From Digitaria exilis (Eukaryota; Streptophyta; Magnoliopsida; Poales; Poaceae), in contig JACEFO010002694.1 of the NCBI GenBank assembly GCA_015342445.1, positions 496,001 to 560,000 of the forward strand: 64,000 nucleotides of DNA, read 5' to 3'. The notes below the pieces were generated by a model. The model made no database searches. It was given only the letters and a program-made list of their open reading frames with translations, and was not told the DNA's origin. Position numbers and translations under genes: made by a program. Below are positions 33,691 through 45,503 of the stretch, piece after piece; the first letter of the stretch is position 1, and the number at the start of each line of letters is the position of its first letter.

Positions 33691-34056
33691 TGTGGCGGAC
33701 CACTCCGAAATTATTCCAAGTTAAGTACCCCGGGACCACTAACCGAGTAGTCAGGCACTTAATCCGGAATAAGCTGGAGCGCCGTCGGATTAAACCCGAT
33801 TAACCACGTTCTTTTCTCGATCGAAACAACAGCACGCCCACACGAAGGTGAGTTCCAGAGATTACAACATTCCACAAATTAACTTACACAAATAGGTATC
33901 ACAAGTTATTACAAACCAAGTTCAAATTTAAATCAGAGTACAAAGTCTTGCAGGGGAAATAAAAGTTTATAACAGCGGAATTAAAAGGTTCATTGCAGCG
34001 GAAGAAAACAATCTAACGACGATACAAATAACTCCGTGCTGAAGCCTGCCACGAAG

Positions 34057-35233
34057 CTACTCCTCCCGATCCTCGGCAGAGGACGGAACCCATTCGATGT
34101 GCCAGCCAGGTGGAACCTGGGTAGGCCAAGACAAAGCATCGACATCCAAAGGTATACCTGAAAATTAATGCCACAAGCAAGGCTGAGTATACTAATACTC
34201 AGCAAGGCTTACCCGTCGGGTGAAAACTACATCACCGACATCTAGACATGAGAGGCTTTTGGCTGGTGGGTTTGTTTGCCAAAAAGCAACTAAAATAGGT
34301 CCTTGCTTTCAAGTTTTAGCATCATATTCTAGTAAATTTAACCATTCTAGATTAGCATCCTCTCTAAGCATACAAGTGGTGCAATACAAATTAATTCATA
34401 GAACAAGTTTATCAATCTCAAAGTTTCACTTGTTACTCAATGTAGCAGGGCGGTCAAGCAGTCTCATTAACCGCGAGAAGCGGACAGTTCGAACCGAATT
34501 TTGCTACCTGGCCAGGGGAAACCCAACATACACGGATACTATGCTTGCTATAAAAGGTACAAGCATTTCCCAACCTTTCCCATCGATCCACAATTCAGAA
34601 CCGGGTCCATTTCCTTAGGATAAAGGTTTACTGCTTCAGTCACAGTCTCACGCATATATCCACAAGTGTACGGCAGGGGAAAACAAAGTTTCCAAGGAGA
34701 GATGGCTATCGGCCCTAGCTGCTTCAATCTGGTACCGGGCTTACCGGCTCCCATATACCGGCATGCATGTGGTACGTTCAAAAACTTGACACACTCAACC
34801 ACACATTTCGACCTTAAATCAATTATCATACACGGACGGGAGATCTACATCTATCATCCCGCCCGTCAATCCTTATGATTCCAACATAAGAAAAGACAAG
34901 CAACTCCTATGTCTCGCGAGTGACAGGAAATCACTCGACTTGTAACGGACCTAAGCAATGCCCTATCGATCCTTTCATGCTAGTATTGCAAGTCATAGGT
35001 ACTAGGAAATGTGCAGCTAAGGTATTCAATCAACTCCTTGAACGTAAATGCACAAACATAGAGAATTCAAAGTGCATAATTTGGTAAAAGTTAGGTCATG
35101 CTCCGGGGCTTGCCTTCTTGCTCAAACTGGGGGTTAGCCTCCGGGTTGGTCGATCCTGCACCGGCACCTTCCTCCGGGACTTCTTCCTCGTCTGCGGGAA
35201 TGAGGTGGTAGTCGCCGTCCGGGATAGCGCCTT
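34057..35233 (-). CDS. A3 LTR: putative two-exon acidic reading frame
   Basis: First exon 35114-35233 (120 nt, EGAIPDGDYHLIPADEEE). Second exon 34057-34157 (101 nt), six bases shorter than in the other copies, so the deletion keeps frame through DALSWPTQVPPGWHIEWV to the TAG stop. The GC donor context (AAG|GCAAGC) is kept. An in-frame deletion in a solo LTR's ancestor is what coding constraint would leave, but one event is weak evidence. Confidence 0.35.
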
Positions 35234-37383
35234 CTACATGAGATGCATAACTTAGGGTGGCTGTTCTGGAATTTCAGATTCCACTTATTTTATTCTAACT
35301 AACTAACCAAAAGGTTTTATCTTTTTATATAAATCAATTTCCACCTGGATTACTTCTCATTTTTGTTTCTCCAATTCTGTTCATCATTTTTATCTATAAA
35401 CTTTATGACAGCTACTGGAGTATAAGAGCTAAGCTCACTCCAAAATTTAGCTAATTCTGAGCTACACATAATTTATTAAAAATATATCAAACGGCTGCTA
35501 GCAGAATCGAATTTAAATCCTATAAAATCGAAAATTCATCTAGTTCAGGAGATTTTCCTACCAAAGCTAGTCATAAGCATGAGGAGGGCTCTGGCCAAGT
35601 GGTCGCTCAAAATAACCCTTGGGTAGTCCTCAATAAATTCCTATCCAAAAACACATATTTATTTATTTGCTAGCCTAAACAGAGCAAAAATTAAGTTTTT
35701 CATTTTTCACAGGTGTGCTAACAAGGTTTTAGTCCTCTGGGGCAAAATGGTGATTTTTCACTGCACAGATTATTTTTAAAGATTTCTGCACTGCAAAAAG
35801 ACAGAAAACACATTTGAATTTATAACTGGAGCTACAGTTCATATTTTTAGGTCCCCTTTGGACACAAGCTGTCCAAAGTCACTACACACAACATACCCAA
35901 AGCTCAACCCTAGCGGAGCTCTGGATTTGAAATGGTGCACTACTTTCCATTTTCATAGTTTGAATTTTAGCTCAAAAACAGTTCATCAAAAGTATAAACA
36001 TGTCTAATAGAGATTGTAGTTTAGACTCTCACGAATCCAGAGAGTATTTTTTTGCATTTTTCTGATTTTTGTACGATTTTTAATGGATTTTACAAGATTC
36101 GGGAAAAACAAATCTAGTTTTAAGAATCTATTTTCGCAGGGAACCCTAGAACTTTCAAAACTTCGCGAACGAGTCCCTGAACTTTTGCGCAGAGACCCCT
36201 AGACAAACGAAGACGATGAAGGAAGGCCCTCGGCTCTCGCCGGAGTTGCGCCGGCCAAACGGCGGCGAACTAGGCTCGGGGAAGTGGGGGAAAAGGATCC
36301 TGGGCTCACCACGAGTCGTTTGGGGACGGTTTGGAGGCCGGGGGTGGTCGGAGTTGCGCCGGCGACGAGGTGGTGGCGGCGCGGCCGCCGCGGCTTCTAC
36401 GCCGGTGAGCTCGGGGTCGTTCGCCGAGGTTCGAGGGGTCCTAGAGCACCAGTGGAGCTCGAGGAAGCCAATGGCGTGCTCGGTTGACCTCGGGGACGGC
36501 TCGGAGTAGGGGCTCGACGTGCGGGTGCTCCGGCGGCCGAAAATCGCGATTTGGGGGAAATCACGAATTCTCGCCGGAGAAGGGACAATAGCTTGGGGAA
36601 AGTGGGGGAAATGGAGCTAGGGTAGAGGTCTAGCTTCGTGCGCGACGAATTTGGGAATGGTGGAGTGTGGGAGGCGAATTTCTCGGAGAAGCTCGGCTCG
36701 GTTCGCGCGGCGCGAGGAAGAAGAAGACCGAGCGAGCGCGGGGAAGTGGAAAATGGCCAAGTGAGCGAGTGAGAGGAGGGGTGGGAGTGCGCGGTGGAGT
36801 GCTTGGGCACGCGAGAGTGCCACAGTGTTGCCTCGGGAGCGTGCGAGCGCGTGGGTAGCTGTCGCGGTCGTCATTGATGGCGCGGCGAGCTCGAACAGAG
36901 CGCACACGCGCGGTTGGGCGTCAAAGATCATCGCGTGATGAAGTGGAGATCCTCAGCAGAGGCTTTGGCGCGACGCGAACGGACTCTACCGCCTGCAGTG
37001 CGCTCGGCGCGGCGCGAGCGCGCGTGCGGCCACGGCGGCGCGCGACCGTATGATGGCGCTCCGCGGCGCGAGGAAGCAGTGCGCCGTCGCCCGCGACGTG
37101 ACGGTACGGAAGGCTTGGACAAACGCGTGAGGACAAAAGCTAGCTGCCGCCGCGGCTCGGCCGACCCGACGCGGTCTCCGCCACACGCCGGCCACGTGGC
37201 GGCCGGACTCCGGCCGGAGCAGAGCGCGCCAGGGGCGAGCTGGCAGCCCCGTGGAGTTCCTTTGCCCCTTTTGAACTTTCTCCAAAAATTTGAGCTGAAC
37301 TTCAAAACGTGTAAAATTAAAAGTTGGAGTTTGAGGTGTGGGACACAACTTTCGAGCTTGGACCAGGCACTTCGACCAGTCGC

Positions 37384-37840
37384 TACGGCGCTTCGAGCTT
37401 GAACCGCAAGCTCGAGCTTGCCGAGCCTCGAACGGTCGGAAACGCCGCTCGAGGGTGAGTGCCCCCTCGAGCTTGGCTACGAAGCCTCGAGCGTGACGGA
37501 ACGTCGCTCGAGGGTAAGTGCCCCCTCGAGCTTGGCTGCGGAGCCTCGAGCGTGCTAACGTGCGGCCTCGAATCGTGACGGACTGCGGGGCCTCGAGGGT
37601 CCTATCGTGCAGCCTCGAATCGTGACTGAAACTACTAGCTAGGCTCGATCGTCACGGACAATACTGGCTAGGCTCGATCGTCACGGACAAAATTGGCTAG
37701 GCTCGATCGTCACGGACAAAATTGGCTAGGCTCGATCGTCACGGACAATACTGGCTAGGCTCGATCGTCACGGACATACGGGCTAAGCTCGATCGTGACG
37801 GACATCCGGGCTAAGCTCGATCGTGACGGACATCCCCGCT
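37384..37840. repeat. Two tandem repeat arrays in solo LTR A3
   Basis: Positions 37384-37600 hold two to three copies of a unit of about 60 bp rich in CTCGAG (CGCTCGAGGGTGAGTGCC, CCTCGAGCTTGGCT). Positions about 37637-37830 hold five 29-base units, CTAGGCTCGATCGTCACGG followed by ACAATACTGG or ACAAAATTGG, and then two 28-base variants with CTAAGCTCGATCGTGACGG. These arrays are absent from the other family A LTRs at this position. Confidence 0.85.
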
Positions 37841-38109
37841 CGAGGGTCATCGAGCGGAACGAACGCCGTGGCGAGGTTGTCGCGAACGGCTGTAGGTGTA
37901 GGTGATGACAACTACTTTGGTCCGAGATTTTTAAGTTCAGCACCCAAGTCTTGAGATTTCAGTTGGGTGTCACCAGACCTTTGTTTTGAATTTCAGTCTG
38001 AATTTTTGGTCAATTTCTGAATTCTAACCCCATTGTTTTGCCTTATCTTCCTTTTATTAATTATTTTATTTAACCTCTCCTTCCTTTCTTCGACCCTTCA
38101 ATAGTGTCA

Positions 38110-39161
38110 CTAAACATCAGAGGTATGCTTCTCAAAGAGAGTTTTCAATTTAAAGTCCTTCCTCCTTTTATTTTGGGAGTAAAAATCTTATTTTAACTTA
38201 AAGTTAAAACATGGACACATACATGGAGGTTAAAAGCTTATTTATTTTATATGCTCAACTTTTAATTATGTAGTTAACAACTTGACATATATTAAATATT
38301 AATTAATTTACATCCTTTGTATTTTATGAAAGCTCATATTGTGAAAAAAATCTCATTTTATTATTAAAACCTCAAGATTGCCACATGTAGGCCATGATTA
38401 GATCTACAAGCTTTATTAGTCCAAGTGTTTAACCCTAACATTAAATTATTAACAATTATTTTACTAAAGAACATCAGGAGCACTCTAAATATTATTCTAT
38501 TTATAGCCCAAGGTGAGCTCCTTTAAAAAGGGTGTGTGACCGTGTGTTTTTCATCCCATGTTTAAGTTGGTCTTTCAAACTTGATTTTCTATGTTTGGTA
38601 GATTAAGCATCTGAGTTATACATAACTCACCAAGGTTGCAAATGACATTTTTAGATACACAACTTTCATTTGAGAAAGTGGTTTGGTTTTATAATTAGAA
38701 AATACTTTCCCAAACCTTTCATATTGATCAGACGTTTGTGATGTGCACAACTCTTATTTAAAACTTTAAATTAGAACCTTGCCTTCTGAAGGTCATTAAT
38801 ATCGTTAGTTGGAATTATTTCATGTGTTGACTTCACATGAGCCATTAGTCCTTTAAGACCTTTAGGGGCATAGAAGCATTACTTAATTTGCCGTTCAATC
38901 CTGATTTCTTTTTAGGAAATTTTTATGCGTCGTCTCGAGAGTATGTATTTAGAGTTTTGTCGTGCAACTTGTAAGAGATGTTTAGATTTGTACTAGAAAA
39001 GTTTTTGTTGGGTTCAATTTCAAGAACCAAAGCACGAGTACAAACTTAACAATCCTCATGTATAATTCTCATTCCTACTAGTGATTTAGTTTTAGGGTCT
39101 ATAGTTCCTTAGTTTGTTTAACCACTCTCACTTATATGCTTTAAACACCAGGGGTGTCACA
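38110..39161. other. AT-rich terminal extension of solo LTR A3
   Basis: About 1050 bp with no ORF and no match elsewhere in the window. It begins just after sequence resembling the normal family A terminus (TAAACATCAGAGGTATGC) and ends with a second terminus-like sequence (ACACCAGGGGTGTCACA) next to the TSD. I see nothing else I can name in it. Confidence 0.6.
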
Positions 39162-40536
39162 TACACCAATTAATCACTTAAATCATATGCATGTGTCTAA
39201 TACTGTTAACCATTAAGGATGTTCCTAGTCTTTACCTTATTCCTTGTTACCCGGGGTTTTATGCATTATGGTTCGTCTATGCTACGCGCTGCAATCAACA
39301 TCTATTTTTAATGTCAATATTGAATTAATGGTTCACTTCAATGATGGTTAAAAGATGCTTTTTTAGCAACATGGTTCGGGGAACTAGAGCATGTGCTGTG
39401 TGCTTTGTTCTAGTGTCTCTATAAGGTTTGATCTAGGGAATTAGAGCATGTGCTTTGTGCTTTGTTCTAATGTCTCTCCGTAAGGTCCGGTTCTTAAAGC
39501 GACAACCCAGGAACCTGTTCGCCGCCGTTGGAACTATAATGGCTCTGGTCTTGGATAATTAGCTTGTACGTCTCTAGCTCGCCAGTGGTTACCGAAAGGC
39601 GTATGTGGGGAACATTCGTGAGAGTATAGTTTGATCCATCGAGGACGGTTTTATCCGTTGGCTATGCCCCGTTAGGCAAAGTCCCGTGATGTAAGCGCCC
39701 GATGTACGGCAGCTTCACACGTTGCGATGATTGCGCTCTCGCTCTGGACGCCATTGACCCCCTCACGTTGCGCCCTGAGCGTACGTCAATCTCGATGCCT
39801 CGGGTTATGCTGCCTATGTTGAACCAAAACGGCTACTGTGCTTGTTAGGGTGTTTTGTGAAAGTCCTCGTAACATAAGTTCTTTTGGATTTATGTGACCG
39901 GCGGGTAAAGGGCGAAACCTCTGCAGAGTGTTGATCTATCATGATAGCCGTGCTCACGGACACGAGCGGCCTGGATCCTTTTTGTTTAGAAGATGATATT
40001 AGTGGTTGATGTTGGTTTGTTCTATAATCACTCGTACCTTATTAATGGGTTTATACTTGGGTTCTACTCATTGGTAGTAATTTGGATGATAATAAAATGA
40101 AACAACTAAAAGTGCTACTGCAGTTTAACCGTGTCCAGCCTTTTGTCCTTGCATAACCCGTGTTATACTTGTTAAGTAAGATGGTTTACTTACACTTGCT
40201 ACTATTCAACAAAATCCCGGATGGGTAACAGATGGAGCATTTAATGATCAGTCGCTTGCTGAGTTTCCGGAGGATCTGCCGTACTTCTAGCTGTGTTCAA
40301 CCAGTCGGTGTCCCTGTGGCACGTGAGGCTCTACTAGTTGTGAGACGTTTAATAATATTAAGACTTCCGCTGTGTTATTTGTTTAAGACTATGTCTTGTG
40401 TTAAACTCTGATATAAACTATTTTATTCGAGCATTGTGTTCTCTGTGATTCAATATTTGTAATCTATATGTGTTCTGTGGACATCCTGGGCACACATATG
40501 GAAGCATTCGGATTTCTTGGAAATCTGGGTGTTACA
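39162..40536 (+). mobile_element. B1: 3' LTR, right part
   Basis: Resumes at TACACCAATTAATCAC after solo LTR A3 and runs to GGTGTTACA at 40536. It includes the second short exon (40232-40290, 59 nt; stop TAG) and a 3' UTR-like AT-rich tail. Unusually it is followed by a primer binding site instead of host DNA. Confidence 0.9.
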
Positions 40537-40676
40537 AAGTTGGTATCAGAGCCGTGCTGACTCTAGGATCGCAGCCTAGATAGAACGGTCGATTAGAACC
40601 TTCTTAATCCTTGCTCTAAAAATTATTTTATATCCTAGAGTTGAGTTTCTGTTGAAAAATGGTGTTCTATTCTACC
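40537..40676 (+). mobile_element. Second family B PBS and truncated leader after the 3' LTR
   Basis: TGGTATCAGAGCC at 40541-40553 and then about 120 bp that match the B1 leader (8039-8163). The match ends at ATTCTACCTCT, where sequence jumps to ATTCCCGG of the A2 LTR. A 3' LTR should not be followed by a PBS. This implies a former tandem LTR-interior-LTR-interior array, or recombination between two B copies, followed by a deletion. Confidence 0.85.
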
Positions 40677-41815
40677 TCTATTCCCGGCGAGGGATGCTCG
40701 ATTCGAGCTGGGGATGGATCGAGGGGCTAGCTAGATGGATGAGCGAGCTTCGGGTGCGGGGGATTGGGAAACCATGGAGGGATGGCGGTGGATTTGGCTT
40801 GCGGCGGCAAGAACTCGAGCTCTGCACTTCGCGGCCGGAGGTGGAAGAAGGTGTGCGCGAGCGTGGAGGAGAGGGAATGGCTGCATCGCTGGCCGAGGAA
40901 GGGAACAAGGGTCACTTGGTGAATGCTTGGAGCGAGCTAGAGATGGCTAGGCGGCCTGGGGAACACGCGCGGGGCGGATGGGCGACGACAGCGCCATTGA
41001 TGTGCCTGCAAGCTCGGGCAGGGCGCACGACGGGGTTGGGCGTCGAAGATTGCGGCGTGCGCGAGGGGAGATACGCCGCAGAGCTGCTTCGCATGTAGCG
41101 GGTGCGAATCCGGCCGCTGGGGTGCTCTGCTCGGCGTGCGCGGCCACGGCCAATGGCGGAGCTTGGCTCGCCATGATGGCATTCCGTGTGGCGAGGCAAC
41201 CCTGGGCGCTGCTGCGCGCGAAGTAACCTAATGGGGGCACTGGCGTGCTCGTGGGGAAGAGAGGCACGGCTGCCGTGGCTTTGGCCGGCCTGACCAGGTC
41301 GCCGCCGCTCGCCGGCCACGTGGCAGCCGCTGGCGGCCTCGGGCAGAGCACGGCCGAGCTGTCTGCCGGGCGCCCGTGGAGCTCCCCGGTTCAACTATGC
41401 ATAAATCCGAAAATTTTAACTAAACTTTCAAAAGTGCAAACATAAAAGTTGGAGTTTGAAAGGTGGGACACAACTTTCTTTTTGGGGTAAACCTGAAATT
41501 ACGAATTTTTCAAGCTCAAACAAGCCATATTTGAAAAGGTGTTCTGCATGGTTTTTAGGGTTTTTGAGGGCTTAACTGCAAAATTTGGAAAATTTCCCAA
41601 CAGTGACTAGGCTTTATTTGTGATTGCAAACAACTTTTATTTTTGGAGATTTTCAAGTTTAGTGAGAAATTTTTGAGATCTCAGTTGGGTGTCAATTTAG
41701 CCTTATTGAGTTTAAATTTTGAATTTGAAAGCTAAACAAGTGTGTTTTTGCCCTTGCTGCCTTGTTCCTTTGTTTTCAGTGTATTTTTAAAGATTTATAC
41801 ATCAGGGATGTCATA
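40677..41815 (-). mobile_element. A2: 3' LTR, right part (with duplicated segment)
   Basis: The first 305 bp (40677-40980) repeat 4598-4914 with about seven differences, and the sequence then continues past the B1 insertion point into the rest of the LTR. The terminus is decayed (GATGTCATA at 41807-41815). It is followed by the family polypurine tract at 41816-41833. Confidence 0.85.
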
Positions 41816-41850
41816 GCCTACCCCCCTTAAAAGGAATCTCGCCCCGAGAT

Positions 41851-42397
41851 TCAATTGTGCTTAGTGACATGGTAGGGAAAGAGATACCTTGGTCTCAGGA
41901 AGGATGTCGGGGAAGTTCTTTTTAAGATACTCTTCGGTTTCCCATGTGGCTTCATCCTCGGAGTGATGACTCCACTGAATTTTGTAAATTTTAACTTTTC
42001 TTCTTCGTGTCTTTCTCTCCTTCTCATCGAGGATCTTGATAGGATGCTCATCATAAGAAAGATCCGGCTCAACCGAGAGTTCTTTATGCTCAACAACCTA
42101 CGTCGGAACACGAAGACACTTTTTGAGTTGGGAGACATGGAAAACATTATGCACAGCAGAGAGCTTCTCGGGAAGCCTCACATGGCATGCAACCGGTCCA
42201 CATTGTTGAGTGATTTCATATGGACCAATATAGCGAGGTGCAAGTTTTCCTTTCAACCCAAACCTTTGCACACCCTTGGTCGGGGAGACCCTGAGATACA
42301 CATGATCGCAGACTTCGAACTGAAGGGGCTTCTGTCTTTGATCCAAGTAACTCTTCTGCCGAGATTGTGCAGTTCTCAAGTTTTCACGGATGATCCT
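41851..42397 (-). pseudogene. A2 pol fragment: integrase C-terminus and chromodomain
   Basis: Homologous to 13054-13560 of A1. Includes the post-core region (GVQRFGLKGKLAPRYIGPYE) and the chromodomain with its KNFPDIL end. Broken by frameshifts near 42100. Joined at 42398-42403 (AACCTT) directly to protease sequence, because an internal deletion has removed RT, RNase H and most of integrase. Not functional. Confidence 0.9.
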
Positions 42398-42403
42398 AAC
42401 CTT

Positions 42404-43627
42404 GTGCTTATAAAACTATATGTTGCCCCGGAATCAAACAATATCACAGCAGGTTGGTTGTGGATGAGGAAAAGTACCAGTCATGTCCGGTGCTCCCTCA
42501 GGTAGGTCAGCCAGGGTGGTGTAGTTGAGCCTTCCCTGCCTGACTTGGACTTGCTGTTGCTTGCCCTTGTTCTGCTGGTTCCTAGGACGCTGATTCTGAG
42601 GCTTGCTCTGTGGGCAGTCCTTGATGAAATGGCTGCTACTGCCACACTTAAAGCATGAGTAGCCACCTCCAGGACGAAGCGGCTGCTGCACGTTTTGCCT
42701 CGGCGCCTGTTGCTGCTGCGGTAGTGGAGGGAAATGAGGTGCACCCTACTGTGGTGGCCTGGCAACCGAACGCCCACCCTGAGGTGCCCTCGGGTATCCC
42801 TGCGGTATGGCCGGTGGAACCAAGCGGAACCTCTAAGGTTGCCCACTCGAAGATGCAGCAGAAGCCTTTCTCTTCTTCTCGGCCTTATGAACCACGTTGG
42901 CGTCTTCTTGGGCAATGGCAATGTTCACAAGCTCACCATAAGTGGCAACTCGTGTAGTGGTCAGCTGGGCCTTGAGCTTGGTATTGAGGCCACGACGGAA
43001 CCTCTCCATCTTCTTTTCATTGGAATCAGAATGGTGACCCGCATAAGGACACAGACCATTGAAGGCCTGGGAGTACTGGAGCACAGTGCGGGTCCCCTGA
43101 GTCAGAGCTAGGAACTCGTTCAGCTTCCTCTCAACAAGCCCAGCAGGAATATGGTGTGCCTTGAAAGCAGTCTTGAATTCCTCCCACTCAATGACATGGT
43201 CCTCCTGCTGAAGAGCCAGATAATTCTCCCACCACAGGAGAGCTGTGCCACGGAGCAGCTGCGCTACAAAGACCACCTTGCGGTTTGGAGTACAAGGTGT
43301 AGCTAGGATGGAGAACTTGGATTTGATGGCCCGAATCCATGCATCGGCTTCCAAGGGCTCCTCGGCTCTTGAGAACACCGGAGGGTGAGTAGCCAAGAAG
43401 TCCTCGTACCAGGCCACTTGAGGTGGAGGAGCACGATGACCACCCTGCTGCTGCTGCATCATATGTTGCTGCCGCTGCAGATTACGAAGGATCTCCGTTT
43501 GGGTGGCATACAGCTGCTGCCACGTTGGGGGTTGCTACGGTGGTGGTGGTGGTGGCTGTTGCCCTTCCTGCCATTGCGGGTTAGCGTTGGATCCGCTAGC
43601 ATCATGACCACTACGAGTGATAGCCAT
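42404..43627 (-). pseudogene. A2 gag and start of protease
   Basis: Gag from ATG 43627 (MAITRSGHDAS), homologous to A1 gag. Capsid region (VAWYEDFLATHPPVFSRAEE), zinc knuckle CFKCGSSSHFIKDC near 42640, then a protease stub at the deletion junction. Broken by TAG in the Pro-rich N-terminus (about 43535) and TAG after SSSGQP (42833), both where A1 has Gln, plus a frameshift before the knuckle. Confidence 0.9.
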
Positions 43628-43691
43628 CTTCAGTAGGTACTTGTATTGGCCATAATTCATAAACTTGCATAAATTAATAACAAGATAGAAC

Positions 43692-45066
43692 TGTGACATC
43701 TCTGATGTAAAAGGATTAAAAGCACACTTAAAACAAGTGCAAAAGGGAATTATGGGTTGGAATCCAAAAATCCATCAAAAATTCAAATTTGAAATTCAAA
43801 AACAAAGGTTGTTTGACACCCAACTGAAAACTCAAGAATTTTGTACTAAACTTGAAAATCTCCAAAAATAAAAGTTGTTTGTCATCACAAATAAGGCTGA
43901 GTCACTGTTTGGAACATTTGAAAATTTTGCAGTTTAGTCCCTCAAAAACTCGAAAAACCAATCTGAACACCTTTTTGAAATTGGGTTGTTTGAGCTCGAA
44001 AAACTTGAAATTTCAGGTTCATCCCAAAAAGAAGGTTGTGTCCCATCTCTCAAACTCCAACTTTTATTTTCACACTTTTTCAAGTTCAGTTCAAATTTTT
44101 GGAGAAAATTTGAGTGGAAAACAGGAGCTCCACGGGCGCCAACAGTGGCCCTGGCGCGCCCCCGCTCCGGCCGGGCGTCGGCTGCCACGTGGCCGGCGAG
44201 CGGCGGAGGCCGCGCCGAGCTGGCCGAGCCACGGCGTCGGGTGGCGCTTGTTGCCTTGTGCTTGTCCAACCCTTCCCGAGCCGTCACCTCGTCGTCGTTC
44301 GCTCGCTTCACCTCGTGCCGCGCGAACGCCATCATGGCGGTCGAGCGCCGCCGTGGCCACGCGCGCGCGCGCGTCGCTCGAAGCCGCTACGCGGCAGATT
44401 CTCCTCCGCTCCGCGCCAAGATGCTCTGCAGGAGATCTTCCACTGCTCCACACCTCAATCCTCCTCGTCCAACCCCGCGCTCGCGCTCTGCTCGAGCTCA
44501 GCGCATCAATGGCGCGTCACGTCGGCCATTACTCCGCGCGCACGCTCCCGAGGCTGCACGACCCCGCTCCAGCGTGCCCAAGCACCCCACCGAGCACTCA
44601 CACCCCTTCCCTTCAGTCCGCACTTGGCCATTTCCTCTCCTCGCGCCTCGCTCCGTCGTCTTCCACCTCACGCCGCACGTACCGAGTCGAGCTTCGAGAC
44701 GAAATTCGCCCTACACTCTCCACCATTCCCAAATTCCTCGCGCACGAAGCTAGACCCCTTCACTAGCCTCCCATTCCCCCACTCCTCACGAGCTATCATC
44801 GCTTCTCCGGCGAGAAATCGAGATTTCCCCCAAATCTCCGTTTTTCGGCCGCCGGAGCACCCTCACGTCGAGACCCTACACCGAGCCGTCCCCGAGGTCA
44901 ACCGAGCACGCCAACATTTCCCCGAGCTCCACTGGTGCTCTAGGACCCCTCCAACCCCGACGAGACCCACCGACCTCACCGGCGTAGAATCCGCGGCGAC
45001 CGCGCCGCCACTGCATCGCCGCCAGCCATCTTCCGAGCATCCCCCGGCCTCCCAACCGTCACCAAT
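43692..45066 (+). mobile_element. A4: solo LTR of family A, plus orientation, left part
   Basis: Starts TGTGACATCTCTGATG with TSD AGAAC at 43687-43691 (other copy 59580-59584). It is inserted in the A2 leader just upstream of gag, opposite in orientation to its host. It is interrupted at 45067 by element C. GC-rich sequence gives long open frames (43986-44753, 44114-45085) that I treat as composition artefacts. Confidence 0.93.
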
Positions 45067-45453
45067 TGTGGGTGTAGAGTCCTGACGGACTAAACAACCC
45101 TGGCAGCCCATCCTATGGGCCGGCCCAAGAACAAGACTTGATGCACAAGACAAGGATTAGTCCTAGTCAGTTTGGATATACTGTATTAGAGATAAACTTG
45201 TAAAAGTCTCCTAGTCCTATACGGTTCCCATGTAACCCTGCCCACCGGACTATTTAAGGCGAGGCAGGGACCCCCTCAAAACAGCTAATCAATACAAGAT
45301 ACACCATACAGGACGTAGGGTATTACGCTCCGGCGACCCGAACCTGTCTAAACCGTCTCTTGTCACCTTTGGCTCTAGATTCTCGGCGACTTCTCCCTAA
45401 ACCCTTCTCTCGGGGCACCCCCTCGAGAACCCAGTCAGCATAAATCGCCGACA
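45067..45453 (+). mobile_element. C: 5' LTR of a Tat-type Ty3/gypsy element
   Basis: A 387-bp LTR from TGTGGGTGTAG to GCCGACA, with TSD CCAAT at 45062-45066 and 56788-56792. Compared by eye with the 3' LTR (56401-56787) I find one difference, in the TATA-like box: TATTTAAGG here, TATATAAGG there. This is the youngest insertion in the window. Confidence 0.96.
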
Positions 45454-45456
45454 CTT

Positions 45457-45473
45457 TGGCGCCGTCCGTGGGA
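45457..45473 (+). other. C primer binding site
   Basis: TGGCGCCGTCCGTGGGA begins three bases after the 5' LTR. It is not the initiator tRNA-Met type used by A and B. The TGGCGCCGTC style is typical of plant Tat-lineage elements; I did not assign the tRNA. Confidence 0.7.
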
Positions 45474-45503
45474 TCTACTCGTCGAGTTTTCAGTAAAGAG
45501 TCG

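Larger units (their letters stand above)
33691..39161 (-). mobile_element. A3: solo LTR of family A, long variant
   Basis: A 5471-bp solo LTR with TG...CA ends and TSD TACAC at 33686-33690 and 39162-39166. Positions 33691 to about 37360 align with the other family A LTRs. It then holds CTCGAG-rich and 29-base tandem repeats (37384-37840), rejoins family sequence (about 37900-38110), and ends with about 1050 bp of AT-rich DNA not seen in the other copies. The true terminus still has the family's style of end (CACCAGGGGTGTCACA). No internal genes. Confidence 0.9.

Noticed and set aside
37637..37830. Regular 29-base repeats that could suggest a CRISPR array
   Set aside because: Units are directly adjacent with no unique spacers, there are no cas genes, and the context is a plant LTR. 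It is a tandem repeat.
40652..41098. 148-codon ORF across the 40676 junction
   Set aside because: It joins family B leader to A2 LTR sequence by chance at the rearrangement point; neither side is coding in that frame elsewhere.
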